Source of the DNA: an uncultured Erythrobacter sp.
GTDB lineage: Bacteria; Pseudomonadota; Alphaproteobacteria; Sphingomonadales; Sphingomonadaceae
Direction: 5' to 3'
Assembly (NCBI GenBank): GCA_947502305.1
Contig: CANMZA010000001.1
Span: forward strand, 1,612,001 to 1,676,000
Length of the DNA: 64,000 nt
The notes below the pieces were generated by a model, which saw only the letters and a list, made by a program, of their open reading frames with translations, had not been told where the DNA came from and did not search any database. Below, in pieces: positions 18,877-27,191 of this stretch. The position numbers and the translations under genes were made by a program. Each line of letters begins with the position of its first letter. The stretch's first letter is position 1.

Positions 18877-19131
18877 CTAAAGGCTGCCCAACACCACGGG
18901 CAGGCTCGTCGCCAGACATCCGCCGCCGATAATCGCGCTTGCCACAAACAAGTTCGTCCACGGGACCCAGCCGACCTTTTCCAATCGTTCCACCGATCGG
19001 CGGCTGCCGCGGCGACGCTCCATCACCAAACACACGCCCGCAAACACCCAGCATGCAAGACCCGCCAGCGCGAGCAGCGCAGCGTCGCTGGCAAATGCGA
19101 GTTGGGTGAGCAATTCCATAGCGAGGCCCAT
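18877..19131 (-). CDS. Small membrane protein of unknown function
   Basis: The 84-residue product is predicted to have two transmembrane helices (about residues 8-28 and 50-75) joined by a very basic loop (ERRRGSRRSVERLEK), so the loop should be cytoplasmic. ATG at 19131 and ATG at 19119 are both possible starts. I prefer these to an upstream in-frame ATG at 19170, which would add an odd Cys/Ala-rich extension. I recognise no family. It is divergent from the transporter gene at 19222. Confidence 0.5.
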   Translation of the reverse strand: MGLAMELLTQLAFASDAALLALAGLACWVFAGVCLVMERRRGSRRSVERLEKVGWVPWTNLFVASAIIGGGCLATSLPVVLGSL

Positions 19132-19221
19132 GTAGGCACGCGCAGCCACCACGCAAACCCCCGCACCCAATACACCGCGCGCGCTTGCGCAAACCGGCGG
19201 CCTGCTTAAAGCGGCAGTTCT

Positions 19222-20148
19222 ATGGATGGTTCAGTCGCTCGCCCTCGCCCGTTTCTTGCGCTGGGCCTACGTATTGCAACGGCGGCGACGTTGGCGACCA
19301 TGGCGATGCTGGTCAAATTGGCCGGAGAACGCGGCGCACATCTGGCAGAGCTGGTGTTTTGGCGGCAGGCGATCACCTTGCTATGCGTTGGCGGCTTGCT
19401 CGCGGCTTTGGGCAAACTGTCGGAACTAAAAACTCAGCGGTTCGGCGCCCATGCGCGGCGCGCGATTTACGGCATAACCGGCATGTTCTTCGTCTATGGC
19501 GCGGTGATGCTGCTACCTTTGGCAGAGGCGACCGCGATCAGTTTTACCGCACCGTTTTTTGCCGTGATGCTGTCGGTCATCCTGTTTGGTGAAAAAGTAG
19601 GCAAATATCGCTGGGGTGCGGTTTTGCTTGGTTTTGCCGGTGTGATCGTCCTGACCCAGCCTGCCTTCGGATTGGGCAGCGAAACCAGCGTGGATCCATT
19701 TGGCGCGGCCGTTGGCTTGATCGCCGCTTTTCTAGTTGCGGCCATCAGTTTTCAGATTCAGGATCTCAACAAAACAGAGGCGCCTTGGAGCATCGTTTTT
19801 TGGTTCACTGCGCTCACCACGCCGCTGATGCTGGTCGCTCTGCCCTTCGTGTTTCAACCGCATGATGGAGAGACTTGGGCGATCATCGTGGCAATGGCGC
19901 TGTGCGGGGCGCTGGCGCAAATATTGCTGACCAGCTCTTTGCGATTTGGTTCGGCTGGGGTGATTTTGCTGATGGATTACACGTCGCTTCTATGGGCGAC
20001 TTGGTATGGATTTACAATGTTTGACCGCGCGCCGCCGACCAGTCTGTGGCTGGGCGCTCCGCTTATCATTGCTGCGGGGCTGCTCATCGCATGGCGGCAA
20101 CATCGTCTGGCAAATTTGGCGCAAAAGGGCGATACTGCGCCGATCTGA
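19222..20148 (+). CDS. EamA/DMT-family membrane transporter
   Basis: This 308-residue protein has ten predicted helices in two EamA repeats. Typical elements are the MLLPLAEATAISFTAPFFAVMLS helix region and LFGEKVGKYRW in repeat one, and the matching GSAGVILLMDYTSLLWA region in repeat two. It resembles S-adenosylmethionine or amino-acid exporters of the RhaT/EamA group only in general form, so the substrate is unassigned. It is followed after 28 bp by the entericidin-like gene on the same strand. Confidence 0.9.
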   Translation: MDGSVARPRPFLALGLRIATAATLATMAMLVKLAGERGAHLAELVFWRQAITLLCVGGLLAALGKLSELKTQRFGAHARRAIYGITGMFFVYGAVMLLPLAEATAISFTAPFFAVMLSVILFGEKVGKYRWGAVLLGFAGVIVLTQPAFGLGSETSVDPFGAAVGLIAAFLVAAISFQIQDLNKTEAPWSIVFWFTALTTPLMLVALPFVFQPHDGETWAIIVAMALCGALAQILLTSSLRFGSAGVILLMDYTSLLWATWYGFTMFDRAPPTSLWLGAPLIIAAGLLIAWRQHRLANLAQKGDTAPI

Positions 20149-20176
20149 CCACACACTAAAATAGGGCACCACTGCC

Positions 20177-20308
20177 ATGATCCGCAAAACTGTACTCGCC
20201 GCCGCCCTCGCCGCGCTGACATTGACCAGCGCCGCGTGCAACACCGTTCAGGGGCTTGGCCGTGATATTGAATCGGTGGGTAACAAAGGCGAAGAAGTGA
20301 TCACCTGA
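20177..20308 (+). CDS. Entericidin A/B family small lipoprotein
   Basis: This 43-residue gene would be missed by usual length cut-offs. It has a signal peptide MIRKTVLAAALAALTLTS and a lipobox LTSAAC, giving a mature lipoprotein of only 23 residues starting CNTVQGLGRDIESVGN. That C-terminal pattern (CNT-x-GxGxDI-xxxG) is the entericidin signature. In enterobacteria EcnA/EcnB form an antidote/toxin lipoprotein pair linked to stationary-phase lysis. In alphaproteobacteria a single copy is usual and its role is unproven. Confidence 0.85.
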   Translation: MIRKTVLAAALAALTLTSAACNTVQGLGRDIESVGNKGEEVIT

Positions 20309-20336
20309 TCGCTTAAAATCCGGGCACCCAGCCGTT

Positions 20337-20936
20337 TCATTCTACGCGGTAAACCAGCATCAGATTGTTGGCCGGCATGACGTGGCGCGCCGTCCGAACA
20401 AATCCGTTTTCTTTGGCGAGCGCGTCAATATCGCTCAGCTCGCGAATGCCCCAAAGCGGGTCGCGCGCGCGCAGCCCTTCATCAAACGCGGTGTTGGACG
20501 GGGTTGTTTGCACCCCATGCTCAAAATATGGGCCATACAAAATGAGCGGCAAACCCTTGCCGCCCAAAATCTGAGCAGCCCCCTGAAACAATCCCGCCGC
20601 GGCCTCCCACGGGCTCACGTGGATCATATTGATGCACACAATTGCATCAGCGTCCTTCAGCTCCCAATTGGCCGGTGCACAGGCATTAATCACCATCGGC
20701 ATCCGCAAATTTAAGCCCTGATATTCGGCGCGGTACGCTATTATGGACGCCAGCGCCTCTCCATCAGGATCGCTGGGTTGCCATTCGATCGCGGGGAAAT
20801 GCTGCGCCAAATAGATCGCGTGTTCGCCCGACCCGCTGGCGATTTCGAGCACCAGCCCGCTATCGGGCAATTCTTCGGCCAATTTCGCCGAAATTGCCGC
20901 TCTGTTGCGAAGCGCCGCAGGCGCGTGTTTTTTCAC
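20337..20936 (-). CDS. DUF938 family SAM-dependent methyltransferase-like protein
   Basis: The 199-residue protein carries a SAM-binding motif I, LVLEIASGSGEHAIYLA, near the N-terminus, followed by WQPSDPD and the NMIHVSPWEAAAGLF region typical of DUF938. The GTG at 20936, two bases after the stop of the acyl-CoA synthetase gene, gives the normal family length. A longer frame to 21011 would run into that gene with no family-like sequence. The reaction is unknown. It is likely co-transcribed with, and coupled to, the synthetase. Confidence 0.85.
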   Translation of the reverse strand: MKKHAPAALRNRAAISAKLAEELPDSGLVLEIASGSGEHAIYLAQHFPAIEWQPSDPDGEALASIIAYRAEYQGLNLRMPMVINACAPANWELKDADAIVCINMIHVSPWEAAAGLFQGAAQILGGKGLPLILYGPYFEHGVQTTPSNTAFDEGLRARDPLWGIRELSDIDALAKENGFVRTARHVMPANNLMLVYRVE

Positions 20937-20937
20937 C

Positions 20938-22500
20938 TTAGGACACTTGCCGATCCTGCCCTTCCCAATAAGGGTCGCGCAATTGCCTGCGCAAGATTTT
21001 GCCACTGGCATTGCGCGGCATTTCGGGGATCACATCGACGCTTTTGGGCGCTTTGAAAGCGGCCAGTCTTTCGCGGGTGTAAGCGATGATTTCGCCCTCA
21101 TCCAGCTCCGCGCCCGGTTTGCAGACGACGCAGGCTTTCACTTCTTCGCCCCAGCGTTCGGACGGGATCCCGATCACAGCAACCTCCGCGACCGCCGGGT
21201 GGCCAAAGATCGCATTCTCTACCTCAGCCGGATAGACATTCTCGCCGCCAGAAATGATCATGTCCTTGATCCGGTCTTGGATATAGACATAGCCATCCGC
21301 GTCCATCACGCCCGCATCACCGGTGTGCAGCCAGCCATCGGCATCAATCGTGCTGGCGGTTGCTTCTGGTAATTTCCAATAGCCGGCGGTGTTCGAGGGT
21401 GACCGAATGCAAACCTCGCCAATTTCGCCGCGCGGCACTTCTGCATTGTTGTCGCCCCGCACTTCAATCTCCACACCCGGCACCGCTTTACCGGCCGAAC
21501 GCATACGCTCATTGCCCTCAAAAACGTGATCGTCGGGCGGCAAGAGTGAGATCGTGCCGCTGGTTTCTGTCATCCCGTATGCTTGCAGGAAATTGGCGTT
21601 GGGCATGGTCCGCACCGCCTCTTTCAGCAGTTCGAGCGGCATGGGAGCAGCGCCGTACATCAAATATCGCAGAGCGGAAAAATCAGTCTCCGCCGCGCGC
21701 GGATGTTGAACCACCATTTGCAAAGCGGCGGGCACGATAAACATATGCGTCGCGCCGTTTTCAATCGCCTCTAGCACGCCGGTGGGCGTAAATTCCGCTT
21801 GGAGGATTGAGCGAATGCCGTTGGCAACACCAATATTGATCAGGCCCGTTCCGCCAATATGCGCGCATGGCATGGCGACCAGCATGCAATCACCGTCCTC
21901 ATAATAATTCCACGGCAATTGGGCTTCATTGCCCGGATTGCGCAGGCCCAGCAGATTGCCATTGGACAGCACCGCGCCTTTAGGATTGCCGGTCGTTCCG
22001 CTGGTATACAATTGCAAAATGGGGTCATCGACATGCGGCGGTTCATATTGCGCTGGCTCCAGCTTTGCAGCCTCTCGCATTGCCTGCTCCGCTTCGATCA
22101 CGCCGGGTTTTGCGGGGACGCTGTCTGCAACTTTCGTCGCGGTTTCGACAAATTCATCGCCGGAAAACAACAATTTCGCGCCGGTATCGCTCAAAATATA
22201 GGCAATTTCTGGCGGGGCCAAACGCCAGCCAATCGGCACCATCACCGCACCCATCCGCGCCGCCGCCATATAGAGCAAGCAATAGCGATCAGAATTCTTG
22301 CCCAGCCAAGCGATCCGGTCGCCCTTGGCAATTCCCTGTGCCGCAAACAAAGCGATCAGACGCCGCGTCAGGTCATCCGTTTCGGCGTAAGAAGTGACCC
22401 GGCCATCCTGTTCAAAGGCGGGATCATTCGGGCGTTTTTCCGCCCAGAAATTCAGCATCTCGTCGAATGTGACAAAATCGTGGTGGGTGTCTTGGGTCAT
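20938..22500 (-). CDS. Class I adenylate-forming long-chain fatty acid--CoA ligase
   Basis: This 520-residue acyl-CoA synthetase activates a carboxylic acid as acyl-AMP and then thioesterifies it to CoA. Motifs: the P-loop-like LYTSGTTGNPKGAVLSN, YGMTETSGTISLL, the GWLHTGDAGVMDADGYVYIQDR hinge region, and catalytic Lys in RNASGKILRRQL near the C-terminus. The ATG at 22500 is preceded by an excellent GGGGAGAG site. An upstream ATG at 22560 has none. Chain-length preference is not readable. The fatty-acid activation role fits FadD/FadD3-like members. Confidence 0.93.
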   Translation of the reverse strand: MTQDTHHDFVTFDEMLNFWAEKRPNDPAFEQDGRVTSYAETDDLTRRLIALFAAQGIAKGDRIAWLGKNSDRYCLLYMAAARMGAVMVPIGWRLAPPEIAYILSDTGAKLLFSGDEFVETATKVADSVPAKPGVIEAEQAMREAAKLEPAQYEPPHVDDPILQLYTSGTTGNPKGAVLSNGNLLGLRNPGNEAQLPWNYYEDGDCMLVAMPCAHIGGTGLINIGVANGIRSILQAEFTPTGVLEAIENGATHMFIVPAALQMVVQHPRAAETDFSALRYLMYGAAPMPLELLKEAVRTMPNANFLQAYGMTETSGTISLLPPDDHVFEGNERMRSAGKAVPGVEIEVRGDNNAEVPRGEIGEVCIRSPSNTAGYWKLPEATASTIDADGWLHTGDAGVMDADGYVYIQDRIKDMIISGGENVYPAEVENAIFGHPAVAEVAVIGIPSERWGEEVKACVVCKPGAELDEGEIIAYTRERLAAFKAPKSVDVIPEMPRNASGKILRRQLRDPYWEGQDRQVS

Positions 22501-22589
22501 ATTCTGCTCTCTCCCCTTGCGCCCCACACAGGCGGCGCGTTTGCCGGAGAGATTAAGCATCTAAACCCGCACAGGTCCATCGCTTTGCT

Positions 22590-23042
22590 TTATTGGAAAC
22601 GGCCCTGCCTGCGCGCGGCAGGTTCACGCAGCATCAGCCAAAGGCCCAGACCAAGCGGCCCCGCCATCAATGTGGCAAACAAAATCGGTGCCTGGATAAA
22701 GCGAGAGACGCCTTTCGCGTCCGCATCGCGCGCGATCCAAAGCCCGGCAAACAGGTCAAATGCGAGGTAATGCGTCCACCCAATTGTCACGCCGCCATCG
22801 CTGGAGAAAATCGCGCGAACGCCTTCGATAGAGGAAAAATCCGCTCCGCCCTCGCCGCCGCCGGATGGGAGGAAGCCGCCCATCACACCGATTAGACTGA
22901 CCGAATAGACGAGGCACAAAATACCGACGCCCAAAAACAACACCGCCGATAGCAAAGCAGGCCATCGCGGCAGGAATACGAGCATGACCCATGCGGCTAA
23001 GGCCAACATGTTCACCGCGCTAAATACGAAATCCCAAGCCAT
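22590..23042 (-). CDS. ABA4-like (DUF4281) membrane protein
   Basis: The 150-residue product has four predicted helices. The conserved core GWTHYLAFDLFAGLWIARDA, followed by a final helix of the form PLGLGLWLMLR, matches the ABA4-like family named after a plant plastid protein of neoxanthin synthesis. Bacterial members are of unknown function. The ATG at 23042 is preceded by GAGAGGCAG. Upstream in-frame codons to 23108 do not look coding. In carotenoid-making Erythrobacteraceae a pigment link is conceivable but not shown here. Confidence 0.75.
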   Translation of the reverse strand: MAWDFVFSAVNMLALAAWVMLVFLPRWPALLSAVLFLGVGILCLVYSVSLIGVMGGFLPSGGGEGGADFSSIEGVRAIFSSDGGVTIGWTHYLAFDLFAGLWIARDADAKGVSRFIQAPILFATLMAGPLGLGLWLMLREPAARRQGRFQ

Positions 23043-23074
23043 ACTGCCTCTCGTGCCCCTGCGGTGATTGCCTT

Positions 23075-23800
23075 CTACTCGGCCATATCCGGCGCTTTGG
23101 CTCGCCATTCACGCGCGGCGCGCTTCATCGCTTCATTGCCATGTGTGAAACGCCCCGCCGCTTTGCGCAAGGCCAATCCCAAACTCGCCTCCGCCACCAA
23201 ATCGGCATCGACGGATCGGTACATTTCCCACTTTGCGGGCAGCAGCGGATCAATCAAGGGGCTGGCGATCTGAGCAATCGCTTCGACGGGGCGTAAATCT
23301 CCCTCCCGCTGACCGCGCAGCAATCCCGGTTGCAGGATATCGAGGCGTTTGAAGCCAATTTTCGACACCTCCTGCTCAATCTCCCCCTTGGTTCGCAGAT
23401 AGAGGTTTTTTGAACGCGCGTCCGATCCAGCGGCAGTGATCAGCACGAAATTGGCGATGCCAGCCTGTTTCGCCGCATGCGCGGTGGCCAGCACAAGATC
23501 ATAATCGACCGCTCTAAAGGCATCCTCGTCTCGGCCCGCTTTTTTCCAAGTTGTGCCCAGAGCGCAAATCAGTGAGCGCGGGCGCACGGCCTCCAAAACT
23601 TCGCCCCATTTTGCCGTATCCGCAACGAACATTTCCACCCGAGCGCCCTTCGGCAAATCAACTTCGCGCCGGGCAATGCCGACGATCCGCGCCTCTTCAC
23701 CAAGGCTGGAAATTTCGATCAGGCGGCGGCCAATTAGGCCGGTCGCGCCCACAAGCCCGATGCGCGTCGGGGCGCGAGCGGCGTGATCCATATCAGACAT
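23075..23800 (-). CDS. NAD(P)-binding epimerase/dehydratase-like protein (HTATIP2-type atypical SDR)
   Basis: This 241-residue Rossmann protein starts with the dinucleotide-binding motif GLVGATGLIGRRL and continues with a VDYDLVLATAHAAKQAGIANFVLITAAGSD segment and a FKRLDILQPGLLRGQR segment, as in oxidoreductases related to human HTATIP2/TIP30. There is no canonical YxxxK, so it is an atypical SDR with unclear activity. ATG 23800 has a GGGGCG site. A longer start at 23812 is possible. It precedes the ABA4-like gene by 32 bp on the same strand. Confidence 0.8.
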   Translation of the reverse strand: MSDMDHAARAPTRIGLVGATGLIGRRLIEISSLGEEARIVGIARREVDLPKGARVEMFVADTAKWGEVLEAVRPRSLICALGTTWKKAGRDEDAFRAVDYDLVLATAHAAKQAGIANFVLITAAGSDARSKNLYLRTKGEIEQEVSKIGFKRLDILQPGLLRGQREGDLRPVEAIAQIASPLIDPLLPAKWEMYRSVDADLVAEASLGLALRKAAGRFTHGNEAMKRAAREWRAKAPDMAE

Positions 23801-23820
23801 AATTCGCCCCATAGATTGCC

Positions 23821-25032
23821 CTAAACATTGGAAAGTCCCTGCGGCCGTTCGCCATAAATCTCTTCGCAGGCCTGCATGGCGAAACGGTCACTCATCCCGG
23901 CGATGAAGTCGGCGATCATGCGGCTGCGATCCGGATCATGTTCTGGCAGATTTTCCTGCCACCGCGCGGGCATTAATTTAGCGTCCTGCGAATAAGCCGC
24001 GAATAACCGCGCGATCACGTCGCGCGCGCGTGACGCGGCGCTGACTTGTTCTGGATGATAATAGAGCTTTTCGTACATGAAGGCTTTTAGCACCCGTTCG
24101 TGTTCTTGCATTTCCGGCGAAAAACCCGCCAATTGGCGCCCGGCTTCGCGCACCTCTTGGACGGAGCAGAGCCCTTTGATCTGTGCATTTGTGTGATCCA
24201 GCACATCGTTCACCATCAACCCGATCTGATCGCGGATCAGCTCGCGCAATTGGCGCTCTCGCGGGGCGGTAGGAAAGCGCTTTTCGACGGTCCGCCACTG
24301 ATCCGCGAGGAAATCCAATTCCATCAGATCATCGAGGCCCAGAAACCCCGCGCGCAGACCATCATCAATATCATGATTGTCATAGGCGATATCGTCAGAA
24401 ACCGCCGCAATCTGCGCTTCTAGCGAGGGCCAAGTGCCAAGATCGAGCGGGAACGCATCGTCCAATTGCGCAAGCGCCCAATTGGGCGCGCTGACCGGGC
24501 CGTTATGTTTGGCCAGCCCTTCGAGCAGATCCCATGTCAGGTTGAGCCCGTCATGTTCGGGATAGGGACTTTCGATCCGCATGACCGTCCGCAAGGCTTG
24601 GGCATTGTGATCAAAACCGCCGTGGCGGGCCATTGATTCTGACAAAGCAGCCTCCCCCGCATGGCCAAAAGGCGGATGGCCCAGATCATGCGCCAGACAC
24701 AAAGCCTCGGTCAGATCCTCATCCAAACGCAGCGCCCTCGCCAGCACGCGGCCAACTTGCGCGACTTCGATACTGTGGGTCAGACGGGTGCGGTAATGAT
24801 CGCCATCGGGCGCGATAAAGACCTGCGTTTTGGATTTCAGTCGCCGAAAACTCATCGAATGGATGATCCGGTCGCGGTCACGTTGGAAATCGCTGCGCGG
24901 CCCGCGTGTTTCGCCGCCGATGGCCGGCGCAGAGTTACGGCGAGCGGCAAATTCGCGCCCACCGTGATTGAGCGGGTTGGCGGCATAAGGAGCTGGCGAA
25001 AGGGGGGCATGTGTGGTCACATCCCCGCGCAT
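23821..25032 (-). CDS. dgt: Deoxyguanosinetriphosphate triphosphohydrolase-like HD protein
   Basis: This 403-residue HD-superfamily phosphohydrolase cleaves dNTPs to deoxynucleoside plus triphosphate. Metal ligands are visible as HSIEVAQV (His) and LAHDLGHPPFGHAGE (HD plus downstream His), and the later DDIAYDNHDIDDG supplies the third Asp. The preceding FRRLKSKTQVF-x-RTRLTH region is the dNTPase-family signature. Length matches the shorter type 2 dGTPase-like group of alphaproteobacteria rather than E. coli Dgt. It is 20 bp upstream of the NAD(P)-binding gene in the same direction. Confidence 0.92.
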   Translation of the reverse strand: MRGDVTTHAPLSPAPYAANPLNHGGREFAARRNSAPAIGGETRGPRSDFQRDRDRIIHSMSFRRLKSKTQVFIAPDGDHYRTRLTHSIEVAQVGRVLARALRLDEDLTEALCLAHDLGHPPFGHAGEAALSESMARHGGFDHNAQALRTVMRIESPYPEHDGLNLTWDLLEGLAKHNGPVSAPNWALAQLDDAFPLDLGTWPSLEAQIAAVSDDIAYDNHDIDDGLRAGFLGLDDLMELDFLADQWRTVEKRFPTAPRERQLRELIRDQIGLMVNDVLDHTNAQIKGLCSVQEVREAGRQLAGFSPEMQEHERVLKAFMYEKLYYHPEQVSAASRARDVIARLFAAYSQDAKLMPARWQENLPEHDPDRSRMIADFIAGMSDRFAMQACEEIYGERPQGLSNV

Positions 25033-25372
25033 AAGTCACCGCGCCATGCGGCTCAACGGGAACAGATTGGCAACCCGGCGGGATAAGCGTGGACACGGGC
25101 GAAAAGCGCGCCGGATCATGGTTTTTAGCGGAAAGGGGAGCCCCCAAAAAAATGGGACCGCCTACCGGGTGCAATGGGGGGGTGGTAAGCGGCCCCAAGA
25201 GCTTTGCGCTCTTGGGTCATCGGTGCGACCCGAAGACCCGGAACTTGCCTATTTTTTGTCGATGACAAATTCCTTCTCGCAACTAGGCGCGCGCGGCCCA
25301 ACTTGCACCCCTTACCGATAGGTCAAAGCGGTAAACCGTTTTGTGTCAGCGACAAACCGCGCTTTATCCCAG
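25033..25372. other. Intergenic region between the racemase and dGTPase genes
   Basis: This 340-bp gap carries no convincing gene. It holds a strong stem-loop (25194-25216), a smaller one (TTTGTC-GAT-GACAAA, 25255-25269) and two homopolymer-rich stretches (C5A7 near 25141 and G7 near 25176). An open frame on the plus strand (25013-25321) is low in complexity and was not accepted. Confidence 0.4.
25194..25216. other. Perfect 9-bp stem-loop in intergenic DNA
   Basis: CCCAAGAGC pairs perfectly with GCTCTTGGG around a five-base TTTGC loop. Neither flank has a T-run, so it is not a standard terminator. It could be part of a leader for the dGTPase transcript or an untranslated RNA. Confidence 0.4.
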
Positions 25373-26068
25373 CTATTCTTGTTCTAAGATCCAATTTGCT
25401 GCCGCTTCGCAATGGATTCGCGTGGAATCGAACACCGGCAGCACATTCGCATCAACATCCACGACCAAGTCCAATTCGGTGCAGGCGAGCACGATTGAAT
25501 CGGCCCCTTCTTGCGCTTTATTGGTGATGATCGTTTTCATCGCGCGCTGGGCATCGCGGGTCACTTTGCCGACCATCAATTCGTCGTAAATAATCCCGTC
25601 CAACTTTTCGACATTCGCCATATTGGGCGGCAAAAGGTCGATCCCATGCGCGACGAGGCGTTTGCGATAAAAACTCTCTGTCATCACATTGCGCGTGCCG
25701 ATGATCGCAGCCTTTTTGTAGCCCGCCTTTTTCAGCGCCGCGCCGACATAATCGGCGATGTGCAAAATCGGAATGCCGACCGCACCGGCCACGTCATCAT
25801 ACAATTTATGCATCGAATTGGCGTTGATAATCAGCGCCTGCGCCCCGGCACCTTCCAAACGCTTCGCGCTTTCGGCCAAAATACCACTGGCACGCTTCCA
25901 ATCCTTATCCTCTCGAATCGCGTAAAGCTGGCAGAAATCGAGGCTTTCGATCAGCAAAGGCGCGCTCGCCATAGGCGCGGCGCGGCGCTGAACGATCCGG
26001 TTGATCCGGTCGTAATAGATGCCCGTCGACACCCAGCTCATCCCGCCGATCATTCCCAATTTTCGCAA
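25373..26068 (-). CDS. Aspartate/glutamate racemase family protein
   Basis: The 231-residue protein belongs to the Asp/Glu/hydantoin racemase superfamily. It begins KLGMIGGMSWVST as in YgeA/RacX-type amino acid racemases. Two-base racemases normally use two Cys. Here the second, in VLACTELDL (about residue 192), is present, but the first site reads INANSMHK with Ser in place of Cys, comparable to the Thr found in YgeA-type broad-specificity enzymes. Free D-amino acid production for the cell wall is the likely role, and the substrate is not predictable. Confidence 0.87.
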   Translation of the reverse strand: MRKLGMIGGMSWVSTGIYYDRINRIVQRRAAPMASAPLLIESLDFCQLYAIREDKDWKRASGILAESAKRLEGAGAQALIINANSMHKLYDDVAGAVGIPILHIADYVGAALKKAGYKKAAIIGTRNVMTESFYRKRLVAHGIDLLPPNMANVEKLDGIIYDELMVGKVTRDAQRAMKTIITNKAQEGADSIVLACTELDLVVDVDANVLPVFDSTRIHCEAAANWILEQE

Positions 26069-26201
26069 AGTTCTTCCTCGAATCCATGACGGCGCCCATT
26101 GGCCTCAGGCCATCTGTAGCGAGGAAGCGTCGCCCGCGTCCATAGGCCGTCAATTGGGCCGGGGATTGAGAGGTTTAGATGGTAAACACCGGCTTAAGGC
26201 G

Positions 26202-27191
26202 TCACTCTTGCTCTAACTTTGTTAGCCATTCCTGGACATCTGCAATCGTGGCATCGGCGGCTTCTTCTTGCGGTAAATGGCCGATTGCGGGGTAAACAAT
26301 CAGGTCACTGCTGGGCAAAACCTGATCCAGCCACCGCCCGGCTGCGACCGGGATCAAACGGTCTTCTTCCCCCCACAGGATCAAGGCCGGCATATCCAGC
26401 GCCGCAATCTCTGCCTCAGTCATAGGTTCGTAATTGGCCGAAAACCGCGCCATCGTCGCCGCGCGGTTGCCGGGATAGCGCAGCAATTCCCAATACCGAT
26501 CGATCATGTCCTGCGTCACGATCTCTTTCACAGAAACCGATTGCTCAAGACTTTGCGCGATCAAACTGCGAGGTGTGATCTGCTCTGCAATCAGATTGAT
26601 GCCCGGCATACGGGCGATTTTGAAACCGATATTGCCGCTGTCTTTATCGTCGTCATCTTCTTGCGCGTCGGCTGGCAATTGCCCGCCGCTGCCATCGACG
26701 ATAATCATCCCATCGACCCGTTCAGGATAGGCGACCGCGAATGCCAAAGCATGTTTCCCGCCCATCGAATTGCCGCCGATGATAAAGCTGTCGAGCCCAA
26801 GCGCATCGGCCACTTCGCGGATGTCTTCGGCGTAATTGGTGCGGCTGTAATCCTGTGCCGGGTCAGCGCCGGTCAGGCCGTGACCGACTTGGTCAAAACG
26901 GATGACGCGGTGCGTTTGCGACAAGGCATCGGCCCAAGGTTGCCATGTGTGCAAATCGGCATTGGAGCCGTGAAGGAGCAGGATCGCCGGCACGTCTGCA
27001 TCGCCATCTGCCGGTCCCTCATCGCGCAAATGGACCGTGACGCCGCCGCCAATTTCAACAAATTGCGACGGCGCGCCGCCATATTTGGCGCGCATCTCCG
27101 CCGCGTCCGTGTCTGGTGTGCGAAAGATGAAAAAGGCGATTACCAAAACGGCGATCAACACGCCGACAATCCGCAAAACCCATTTCATCAT
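26202..27191 (-). CDS. Membrane-anchored alpha/beta hydrolase
   Basis: The 329-residue protein has an N-terminal membrane anchor (KWVLRIVGVLIAVLVIAFF) and an alpha/beta hydrolase fold: oxyanion region LLHGSNADLHTW, nucleophile elbow GGNSMGG (Ser), acid in LWGEEDRLIP and His in YPAIGHLPQEE. The catalytic domain should face the periplasm. Its ATG overlaps the stop of the diheme cytochrome gene (ATGATG/TGA), making it the third translationally coupled gene of that operon. An ester- or lactone-cleaving role beside an uncharacterised electron-transfer pair is possible but unproven. Confidence 0.87.
   Translation of the reverse strand: MMKWVLRIVGVLIAVLVIAFFIFRTPDTDAAEMRAKYGGAPSQFVEIGGGVTVHLRDEGPADGDADVPAILLLHGSNADLHTWQPWADALSQTHRVIRFDQVGHGLTGADPAQDYSRTNYAEDIREVADALGLDSFIIGGNSMGGKHALAFAVAYPERVDGMIIVDGSGGQLPADAQEDDDDKDSGNIGFKIARMPGINLIAEQITPRSLIAQSLEQSVSVKEIVTQDMIDRYWELLRYPGNRAATMARFSANYEPMTEAEIAALDMPALILWGEEDRLIPVAAGRWLDQVLPSSDLIVYPAIGHLPQEEAADATIADVQEWLTKLEQE

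Noticed and set aside
25013-25321. 102-codon plus-strand frame in the racemase-dGTPase gap
   Set aside because: Basic low-complexity sequence with no recognisable ribosome site, signal or domain. It covers the intergenic hairpins.
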